10,231 nt of DNA. Origin: Elusimicrobiota bacterium. Its GTDB lineage: Bacteria; Elusimicrobiota; Elusimicrobia; JACQJN01. Location: NCBI GenBank assembly GCA_016205045.1, contig JACQJM010000211.1, positions 1 to 10,231 on the forward strand, in the 5' to 3' direction. Numbering within the stretch: the first letter of the stretch is position 1; each line of letters opens with the position of its first letter. The position numbers and the translations under genes are program-made. The notes beneath the pieces were generated by a model. It did not search any database and was not told where the DNA came from. It was given only the letters and a program-made list of their open reading frames with translations. Shown in pieces: positions 1 through 4,838 of this stretch.

Positions 1-192
1 CCATGAACCCCATGACTTCATTTCTACCGGTGTTTTAACTAAAAAGAGCTCTGGCCTGAGCAACATAACTGCTCCCAGCAGGGTCAAAGATTCTTTCAGT
101 CGACCGAAGTAAATTAAAAACAGGCACGTCAGCCCCAGTGAAATCACCACCAAAATACGAATGAAATTTATGGTTGAAGTTTTGTCTTCCAT
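1..192 (-). CDS. Small membrane protein, partial (runs off left edge)
   Basis: An open frame on the minus strand begins with ATG at 192 and stays open for 64 codons to base 1. It overlaps the last 25 bases of mutS in another frame, which suggests translational coupling, since I see no good Shine-Dalgarno sequence in front of it. The visible part starts MEDKTSTINF and has a strongly hydrophobic stretch at about residues 9-29 (ILVVISLGLTCLFLIYF) followed by a shorter apolar stretch near residues 35-47, so an inner-membrane protein with its N-terminus in the cytoplasm is likely. Family not recognised; the 3' part lies outside the window. It could be spurious, but the hydrophobic composition and the stop-free frame directly after mutS favour a real gene. 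Confidence 0.5.
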   Translation of the reverse strand, partial: MEDKTSTINFIRILVVISLGLTCLFLIYFGRLKESLTLLGAVMLLRPELFLVKTPVEMKSWGSW

Positions 193-2762
193 TTGGCAAT
201 TAAACTTATGGTTTGGTCGGGGCCGATTTGAGTTGGATCTAAGAGTCGGATTTCATCTAAAATGGGGTGGTCCGAGGGGAAGGGAAGAAAGGGGGCCTCT
301 GGTGGGGGTAAATTTTCTTTGGGAGAGGAGCCCCGCTCTAGGGATTGTAAAATTTCTCGGGCTCTCTTAATCAAATGTCCAGGGAGCCCCGCCAATTCCG
401 CCACGTGGATGCCGTAAGATTTGTCCGCGGGCCCAGTTGAAATTTTGTGCAGGAAAACTACCTCGGTCTTCCCTTCGGTATTGGTCCATTCTTTCGCTTC
501 CACATTGAAGTTCTTGATCCCTTTTAATCTTTCGGCTAATTCGGTCAACTCAAAATAATGCGTGGCGAATAAGGTGCGGGGGCCCGTGACGGAATTATGG
601 AGATGTTCCAGAAGTGCCCAGGCAATGGAAATGCCGTCATAGGTGGAAGTCCCCCGTCCCACTTCGTCTAAGATCAACAAGCTCCGAGGAGTGGCGGAGG
701 ACAAGATGGCGGAGGTTTCTTTCATCTCCACCATGAATGTAGACTCTCCTCGTGCCAGGGCGTCTTGGGCGCCTATGCGTGTCAACACTTTATCCACCAC
801 CCCGATGCGCGCCTTTTCTGCCGGCACGAAACTTCCCATTTGGGCCATCAGAACGATCAGGGCATTCTGCCTTAAAAATGTACTTTTTCCGCTCATGTTG
901 GGTCCCGTCAGAATCATGATTTGAGTTTTTTCGGTGGCCAGTTCTAAATCGTTGGGAACGAAAGTTCCCGGAGGCAGGGCCTTCTCCACAATGGGATGTC
1001 GTCCCTCCTTGATCTCCAACTCGAAGCTCATGTCCACTTTAGGTCGGACATACCCTTGACGGGCGGCGGCCTCGGCTAAGGACTGCACCACGTCTAGTTC
1101 GGCGATGAGGGAGGCAAATTCATGTAGGGGATTGTACGCCCGCAAGACTCTCTCTCGCAGTTGATGAAAAAGATGGGACTCCAGCTTGGCGATTTTATCC
1201 TCGGCTCCCAGGATCTTGTCCTCCAAATGTTTTAACTCCTGGGTAATGTATCTTTCCGCAGAAGTGAGAGTCTGCTTGCGAATATATTCTGGTGGGACTT
1301 TGGCCAAGTGTGTCTTGGTGACCTCGAGATAGTAGCCAAAAACGGAGGTGTACCCGACCTTCAAAGAGTTGATGCCTGTTTTTTCTCTCTCTCGGGACTC
1401 TAGGGTAATCAGCCAGGCTTGACTGTCCTTGCGGATGCGGCGAAGCTCATCAAGTTCAGGGGAGTACTTTTCCCGCAGCACATTGCCATCCGAAAGTTTG
1501 AAGGGAGGGGACTCTGTAAGAGCAGATTGAAGCTCGTAATGAGCTTGCCTCAGTTCAAGAGAGAGGCGATCCAGACGCTCCCCCATGCCGGACAAATCGG
1601 ATGCGAATCTGTTTTCTTTAAGCCAATTTAAAAGACCGGGGAATTGGTTGAGCGAGTTTCGGAGGTGCGCCAAATCTTTGGGGCTTACGGAGGGAGTAGA
1701 CAGGCGAGTCAGCACCCGCTGCAGGTCCGATATCTTCCGAAGGATTTCTTCCAACGCCCGTCGCGCAGACGCATTCTCGAACAGCTCCTGAACCTGAGCT
1801 TGACGTTTTTCTATTTCCTTGAAATCCGTCATGGGCTGGAGAATCCAATTTCTTAGTTTTCGGCTTCCCATGGAGGTGTGCGTGTGATCCAGGATTCCCC
1901 AGAGAGTGTGCCGGCGATCTCCCGTGGAAGAGTTCACCAGCTCCAGGGTGCGGATGGCCGTATCATCCAGCTGCATATTCTGGTGAGGCTCCCGGTACTG
2001 AGGCCGCAACGTCTCTTTGAGGTGGGACTCGTTTTCCAAAATGTATTTTTTGGCTTTAAGCGCGGCTCGCAAGGCCAGAGGTCTTGTCCTCCAGGCATCA
2101 GGATCGTTCCAGTCGGAGGGAATGTCCAGAGGGATCCGAGGGGTTTCTTCGTAGGTGAGAGAGGTTTTGGGGCTGAGCACCTCTTGAATTTTGATCTGTT
2201 CGGCGGCCTTGCGGGTGAGCAGAACTTCCGCGGGAGAGGTTCTTGCCAAAAGATTTAGAAGTTGTTTCCGAGAGGGATCGCTCAAGGATTGTGTGGCCCA
2301 AAACTCGCCGGTAGAGACATCGGCCAGGGCCAATCCCCATCCCACCAGATCCAACTCTAGGACCGCCAGGTAATTGGGAGATGTGGCCTCCAGAAGTTCT
2401 TCTTCCACGATGGTTCCCGGCGTGATCAGCCGGATCACCTCTCTTCTCACCAGGCCTTTAGCTTTGGAGGGGTCTTCTGTCTGCTCACAAAGCGCCACTT
2501 TCAGGCCTGCCTTGAGGAGTTTCCCGATATAGGCCGTGGCGGAGTGGTGGGGTATCCCGCACATGGCTAAGCCCTGTCTTTGGGTCAAGAGCAGTCCTAA
2601 AATGGGAGAGGCAATTTTAGCATCCGAGCCAAACATCTCGTAGAAATCTCCCAGCCGGAAAAAAAGAATGGCCTGAGGATAACGGGATTTCAGCGCCTGA
2701 TACTGGCGCATGAGGGGAGTATCCAGTTTGGGATCAAGGGAAGTGCTTACGGCAGAATTCAT
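168..2762 (-). CDS. mutS: DNA mismatch repair protein MutS
   Basis: MutS is the cytoplasmic ATPase that recognises base mismatches and small loops in DNA and then recruits MutL. The protein is 864 residues from ATG 2762, typical for MutS1. The mismatch-wedge motif Phe-Tyr-Glu (in GDFYEMF) is at about residues 40-42. After the connector, lever and clamp regions come the Walker A motif GPNMSGKST at about 620-628, Walker B LILDE at about 696-700 followed by the signature DEVGRGTSTYDG, and the FATHYFEL motif. A C-terminal tail with the helix-turn-helix dimer region and a short low-complexity linker rich in P, E and F closes the protein. A TTG at 2780 would add six residues (MPLSHP), but neither start has a clear ribosome binding site; ATG is preferred because MNSAVST... 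leads directly into the normal N-terminus. mutL is not in the window. The frame is intact with all catalytic motifs. Confidence 0.97.
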   Translation of the reverse strand: MNSAVSTSLDPKLDTPLMRQYQALKSRYPQAILFFRLGDFYEMFGSDAKIASPILGLLLTQRQGLAMCGIPHHSATAYIGKLLKAGLKVALCEQTEDPSKAKGLVRREVIRLITPGTIVEEELLEATSPNYLAVLELDLVGWGLALADVSTGEFWATQSLSDPSRKQLLNLLARTSPAEVLLTRKAAEQIKIQEVLSPKTSLTYEETPRIPLDIPSDWNDPDAWRTRPLALRAALKAKKYILENESHLKETLRPQYREPHQNMQLDDTAIRTLELVNSSTGDRRHTLWGILDHTHTSMGSRKLRNWILQPMTDFKEIEKRQAQVQELFENASARRALEEILRKISDLQRVLTRLSTPSVSPKDLAHLRNSLNQFPGLLNWLKENRFASDLSGMGERLDRLSLELRQAHYELQSALTESPPFKLSDGNVLREKYSPELDELRRIRKDSQAWLITLESREREKTGINSLKVGYTSVFGYYLEVTKTHLAKVPPEYIRKQTLTSAERYITQELKHLEDKILGAEDKIAKLESHLFHQLRERVLRAYNPLHEFASLIAELDVVQSLAEAAARQGYVRPKVDMSFELEIKEGRHPIVEKALPPGTFVPNDLELATEKTQIMILTGPNMSGKSTFLRQNALIVLMAQMGSFVPAEKARIGVVDKVLTRIGAQDALARGESTFMVEMKETSAILSSATPRSLLILDEVGRGTSTYDGISIAWALLEHLHNSVTGPRTLFATHYFELTELAERLKGIKNFNVEAKEWTNTEGKTEVVFLHKISTGPADKSYGIHVAELAGLPGHLIKRAREILQSLERGSSPKENLPPPEAPFLPFPSDHPILDEIRLLDPTQIGPDQTISLIAKWKTKLQP

Positions 2763-2792
2763 CGGGTGACTCAACGGCAAGAGGAAGGTTCT

Positions 2793-2798
2793 ATTCTA
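2793..2798 (-). promoter_or_regulatory. Candidate -10 element for mutS
   Basis: On the minus strand the sequence TTGATAGAATAG contains TAGAAT at 2798-2793, about 30 bases upstream of the mutS ATG. The same ten bases, TTGATAGAAT, lie directly in front of the XRE gene start near 4167-4176, and TAGAATAG recurs upstream of the secreted-protein gene near 3537-3544. No convincing -35 hexamer is present 16-18 bases further upstream, so this rests on the -10 match and its recurrence. Confidence 0.35.
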
Positions 2799-2886
2799 TC
2801 AATTTATCGTCTGAGGAACTAGTGGAAAAAGAGGCGACTCCTTCCCCACGTGGGCCTTAGGCAAATCCCTGACAGACTGACCATAA

Positions 2887-2948
2887 AAAGTAAAGAAAGG
2901 GTGAGGTCAAAAGAAGGAGGAGGTGGTGGTGAGGGTGGTGTGGTGGCC
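2887..2948 (-). promoter_or_regulatory. C-rich, G-poor tract, possible Rho utilisation (rut) region
   Basis: The stretch between the secreted-protein gene and mutS has no ORF. Just past the stop codon of the secreted-protein gene the minus-strand transcript would be strongly C-rich and nearly free of G for about 60 bases (on the plus strand it reads as GGAGG, GGTGGTGGTGAGGG and GTGGTGG runs with a single C among about 60 bases). A C-over-G bubble of this kind is the known feature of Rho-dependent terminators. No U-tailed hairpin is seen here, so this could be where transcription of the upstream gene ends before mutS. The G-rich plus strand could alternatively form a two-layer G-quadruplex. 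Confidence 0.3.
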
Positions 2949-2952
2949 AGAG

Positions 2953-3498
2953 CTATTTGCTGTTCAGAAGCCGGTAATCAGAAACGGTGAATGTGTAGAG
3001 GGGTTCGGTTTCCTTTTGGGGAACGGGTGTGGCTAAAATCCGCCCGCTAATTTCCAATGTTTTCCCCACTAACTCCGCCATGGAGACAGGCTCTTTGGGG
3101 TTGGGAGGAAGAACATGCACCACTTCCAGGGGAAGCCAGGGGGCTATGGGGAGAAAAATATTTTTTTGGTCTATATCTTGTAAAAAATAGCACCCCGACA
3201 CGCGCACCCCACAGGGATTCACCAGTTTTCCGTATGTCTTCACGTTTGTGGAGGAGTATCGGTTGGGATTTGCGGTGATTTCTACCAGCGGAGTAAAATA
3301 GGGAAGAGACACTTCCGTTTTGTCTCCTTTTTTGGAGGGGGAGGCTGCGACGGGAAGAGAAGAAGGGGCGTTTACGCCGTCCCACTCTACGCCGGATGAT
3401 TTTTCTGAAGCGCAGGGCCGGGGCCAGGCGCAAATCTGGAAAGTTTGGGCGGCTGTGCAAGGCGCCAGTCCTAGGAGTAAAGCTAAAATTTTCACCAT
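2953..3498 (-). CDS. Secreted protein of unknown function, OB-fold-like
   Basis: The start is fixed by a strong Shine-Dalgarno sequence GGAGGT six bases before ATG 3498, giving 181 residues; the frame is open 12 codons further upstream but without a comparable site. Residues 1-17 form a signal peptide (MVKILALLLGLAPCTAA, cleavage likely near TAA/Q), so the protein is exported. The Cys at 14 sits in LAPC, which is a poor lipobox because Pro precedes Cys. The mature part has four cysteines (23, 29, 96, 103), a charged Ser/Pro-rich linker (about 30-60), and then alternating hydrophobic strands with GKLV, CYFLQDID, VGKTLEISGRIL and LYTFTVSDYRLL. That order of strands resembles an OB-fold, but I do not recognise the family. 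It stands alone between mutS and the XRE gene, with its own likely promoter and FNR-type sites upstream. Confidence 0.75.
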   Translation of the reverse strand: MVKILALLLGLAPCTAAQTFQICAWPRPCASEKSSGVEWDGVNAPSSLPVAASPSKKGDKTEVSLPYFTPLVEITANPNRYSSTNVKTYGKLVNPCGVRVSGCYFLQDIDQKNIFLPIAPWLPLEVVHVLPPNPKEPVSMAELVGKTLEISGRILATPVPQKETEPLYTFTVSDYRLLNSK

Positions 3499-3538
3499 GT
3501 TCCCACCTCCGATCCTGCTTTTAATTCTCACCAAAACT

Positions 3539-3544
3539 ATTCTA
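3539..3544 (-). promoter_or_regulatory. Candidate -10 element of the secreted-protein gene
   Basis: TAGAAT on the minus strand (within TCTAGAATAG) lies 41 bases upstream of ATG 3498 and would place transcription start near 3532, giving a leader of about 33 bases that contains the GGAGGT site. There is no good -35 hexamer at the usual spacing. The lack of a -35 fits an activator-dependent promoter, and the FNR-like boxes just upstream sit at the positions expected for that. Confidence 0.4.
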
Positions 3545-3566
3545 GAAAACCGGGCCCAAAGGACCT

Positions 3567-3603
3567 ATGATCTAGGTCAATAATGAATATTGATTTAGAT
3601 CAA
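3567..3603. promoter_or_regulatory. Tandem FNR/CRP-family binding sites inside a larger dyad
   Basis: Bases 3590-3603 read TTGATTTAGATCAA, an exact match to the FNR/Anr/Dnr consensus TTGAT-N4-ATCAA. Bases 3567-3580 read ATGATCTAGGTCAA, a match to the same consensus with two changes. Together they form a 35-bp imperfect palindrome: TGATCTAGGTCAATA at 3568-3582 and TATTGATTTAGATCA at 3588-3602 pair at 13 of 15 positions around a 5-bp centre. Relative to a start site predicted near 3532 the box centres fall at about -41.5 and -64.5, close to class II and class I activator positions. The consensus match is seen; the regulator and its signal (oxygen, nitric oxide or cAMP-like ligand) are inferred. 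Confidence 0.5.
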
Positions 3604-3793
3604 TCCCTCACTTGGGCTCCTGTCGTCCCTCACTTGCCAGACATCTGCTTTTACTGGATCAATCCTGGCAAGTGAGGGACACAACATTTTTGGCTAGATA
3701 GTACCCCTTTAGTGGTCCGGGTAAAATAGAGTGAAACGCAACATGAGAGTATTCGGAAGACGCTTAAAACAGGAGCCCCAAGTGAGGGATCAA
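3599..3793. mobile_element. MITE-like nested inverted-repeat element, non-coding
   Basis: Outer inverted arms lie at 3603-3623 (ATCCCTCACTTGGGCTCCTGT) and 3769-3790 (its complement with one extra C). Inside is a perfect 16-bp inverted repeat, GTCCCTCACTTGCCAG at 3625-3640 and CTGGCAAGTGAGGGAC at 3665-3680, with a 24-base loop. The core TCCCTCACTTG thus occurs four times, twice in each orientation. If the element is taken as 3605-3788 (CCCTCACTTG to CAAGTGAGGG), it is flanked by ATCAA at 3599-3603 and 3789-3793, a possible 5-bp target duplication. The interior from 3681 to 3768 holds no ORF; a segment near 3696-3728 (TAGTACCCC, AGTGGTCCGGG) looks like the end of an insertion sequence, a low-confidence impression. 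The element fills the gap between the XRE gene and the secreted-protein promoter. Mobility is inferred from structure only. Confidence 0.5.
3625..3680. repeat. Perfect 16-bp inverted repeat with 24-base loop
   Basis: The arms 3625-3640 and 3665-3680 are exact reverse complements, so either strand could fold into a strong hairpin. Neither side has the run of T expected of an intrinsic terminator: the plus strand continues ACAACATTTTT and the minus strand continues with a C/G-containing run. The arms share their core with the outer arms of the surrounding element, which argues for duplication within a mobile repeat more than for a terminator. Confidence 0.7.
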
Positions 3794-3806
3794 CCTTTTC
3801 AGGAAT

Positions 3807-4160
3807 TTACTTATTCTTTCGGATGCTTTTGGCGAGTTGTTTTAGGGTGGTGTACAGAATCATTTTTTCCTTAGGGCTTCGGTCGCGCAGAAGACCCCCT
3901 ATTCTAGCTTCCAGAGCAGAGGATTTAGTAGAAGATTTATAGGTCATGTTCTGAGGGTCTAACAGGGCGCTGGGATTAATTTCCAAAGTAACGGCGAGCC
4001 GATCCACCATGGCCAGGCTAACTTTTTTTTGGGCTCTTTCAATTTGTCCAATGTAGGAGGGATGCAGCCCGGCCTTTTCACCTAACTCTTCTTGGGTCCA
4101 GCCCAATCGGGTCCTCTCTCTGCGCAGGTGCTCTCCTAGTCTGTGATAAATATCGGCCAC
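3807..4160 (-). CDS. XRE-family HTH transcriptional regulator
   Basis: A 117-residue cytoplasmic DNA-binding protein. Residues about 8-62 form a Cro/C1-type helix-turn-helix domain: LGEHLRRERTRLGWTQEELGEKAGL, then recognition helix HPSYIGQIERAQKKVSL, then MVDRLAVTLEINPSALL. The tail (about 75-117) is a short charged helix ending ARIGGLLRDRSPKEKMILYTTLKQLAKSIRKNK, probably for dimerisation. The start is GTG at 4160; no Shine-Dalgarno sequence precedes it, but TAGAAT ends six bases upstream, so the transcript may be leaderless. The GTG sits in a perfect 12-bp palindrome and is divergent from a receiver gene across 117 bp, a layout usual for self-regulating XRE repressors. It may control itself and the receiver; the target is not shown by the sequence. 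No phage genes are nearby. Confidence 0.9.
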   Translation of the reverse strand: MADIYHRLGEHLRRERTRLGWTQEELGEKAGLHPSYIGQIERAQKKVSLAMVDRLAVTLEINPSALLDPQNMTYKSSTKSSALEARIGGLLRDRSPKEKMILYTTLKQLAKSIRKNK

Positions 4161-4172
4161 GTGGCCATTCTA
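4155..4172 (-). promoter_or_regulatory. Palindrome and -10 at the XRE start codon (possible operator, leaderless start)
   Basis: GGCCACGTGGCC at 4155-4166 is a perfect 12-bp palindrome that includes the GTG start codon of the XRE gene (4160-4158). Immediately upstream on the minus strand is TAGAAT (4172-4167) within TTGATAGAAT, so the predicted transcription start falls at or within one or two bases of the GTG. A repressor bound to the palindrome would block its own gene. The palindrome is seen; the operator role and leaderless start are inferred. Confidence 0.4.
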
Positions 4173-4196
4173 TCAAGAAACAAAAAATCCACCCAG

Positions 4197-4232
4197 ATGC
4201 CATAGGGTGTATAATATAAAACCTTATGGCAT
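4197..4232. promoter_or_regulatory. 36-bp dyad around a TATAAT hexamer in the divergent gap
   Basis: ATGCCATAGGGT at 4197-4208 and ACCTTATGGCAT at 4221-4232 are reverse complements at 11 of 12 positions, separated by a 12-base A/T spacer. TATAAT at 4210-4215 lies inside the spacer, so a protein bound to the two arms would straddle a -10 element for the plus-strand receiver gene (start 4278). The arms are spaced 24 bp centre to centre, about two helical turns. No clear -35 is present. This is a good candidate operator for the adjacent XRE protein. Confidence 0.45.
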
Positions 4233-4277
4233 TGATTTATTAAAGAACCCAGTGTATGCTTAGGGGGTGGAGGGGGC

Positions 4278-4628
4278 GTGACCATTCTTATCGCTGACGA
4301 TGATTCGGCGATTCTACGTGTGATTTCCCGATGTCTGGGAAGGTGGGGGTTTTGTGTGATCACCGCTTCTACGGGAGAAGAGTTGTTGTCGGCGTGGAAG
4401 AAAAATCGGTGCCAGGTGGTCTTGAGCGATGTCCAAATGCCAGGATTTTTGGATGGTCTTGGGGCCTGCGAGATCATTCGCAACATGAATCGCGGGGTCC
4501 GGATCTTTTTCATGACAGGGGACGCAGAGAGTAGGGAGAAAATTGAAAAAAAAGGTTTTTCTTTGGCTTTTCTTAAACCGTTTGTTCTAGAAGAAGTAAG
4601 GGCTTGGTCTCGGATTCTGGATCCCTAA
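4278..4628 (+). CDS. Single-domain response regulator (receiver)
   Basis: A 116-residue CheY-like receiver with no output domain. The acidic pocket is D7-D8-D9, the phosphorylation site is D51 in VVLSDVQMPG, the switch threonine is T80 in FFMTGD and the conserved lysine is K100 in LKPF, so it should be phosphorylatable. It begins with GTG preceded by a strong purine Shine-Dalgarno run (GGTGGAGGGGGC). It diverges from the XRE gene and lies 210 bases upstream of the secreted propeller protein. No histidine kinase is in the window. Being a lone receiver it must act through protein contact, phosphotransfer or as a phosphate sink; the partner is unknown. A conserved DDD plus an extra loop (FLDGLGACE) after the phospho-Asp is typical of this family. 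Confidence 0.9.
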   Translation: MTILIADDDSAILRVISRCLGRWGFCVITASTGEELLSAWKKNRCQVVLSDVQMPGFLDGLGACEIIRNMNRGVRIFFMTGDAESREKIEKKGFSLAFLKPFVLEEVRAWSRILDP

Positions 4629-4838
4629 ATCCCTTCTTTTGGTATTGCTTTTTCTTTCCACTCCTGGTAACCTTATCCTGCCTTCCCTCCCGATTCATGA
4701 ATCTTGTTCATGAATCGAAGTGCGAAGAACGAAGCCAGAAGCGCGAAATGGGAAAGGGAAATTCTTTTTTGCTCTTCGAACTTTGAGCTTCTATCTTCGA
4801 GACGTGAGCGAAGCTCATGGATCAGCGGGGGAAGCTTT
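4629..4838. repeat. Repeat-rich non-coding spacer: perfect hairpin and GAA-rich imperfect repeats
   Basis: No supported gene lies here; frames are open on both strands only because the composition is repetitive. CGATTCATGAA at 4691-4701 and TTCATGAATCG at 4707-4717 form a perfect 11-bp hairpin with a 5-base loop; the first half also contains the 12-bp palindrome GATTCATGAATC. Then come GCGAA/AGAA-type imperfect repeats (4718-4760), with two diverged 21-base units. A second inverted repeat, TGAGCTTC at 4784-4791 and GAAGCTCA at 4810-4817, ends 21 bases before the start of the next gene. The hairpins lack a following T run, so they are not obvious terminators. Confidence 0.6.

Noticed and set aside
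1878..2258. 126-codon plus-strand frame opposite mutS
   Set aside because: It is antisense to a conserved part of MutS, with no ribosome binding site or recognisable motifs; a shadow of the mutS codon pattern.
2916..2947. G-rich tract as part of the GTGRTARR octamer family
   Set aside because: It has GTGGTG runs but not a steady 8-base period, so kinship is not supported.
3625..3680. Perfect 16-bp hairpin as an intrinsic terminator for the XRE gene
   Set aside because: The loop is 24 bases and no T run follows on the minus strand.
3603..3790. Repeated TCCCTCACTTG units as a CRISPR array
   Set aside because: There are only four copies in mixed orientation with uneven spacing, and no cas genes; an inverted-repeat element explains them better.
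4161..4292. Similarity of GTGGCCATTCTATC (4161) and GTGACCATTCTTATC (4278)
   Set aside because: Short and with a gap; one is in the non-coding gap and the other codes for the receiver start. Probably coincidence.
4136..4513. 125-codon minus-strand frame spanning the XRE-receiver gap
   Set aside because: It overlaps the receiver gene antisense and the XRE start in another frame, and would conflict with the divergent regulatory region.
4704..4838. N-terminal extension of the propeller protein frame (45 extra codons)
   Set aside because: It is built from repeat DNA, lacks a start with a ribosome binding site, and would bury the signal peptide at 4839.
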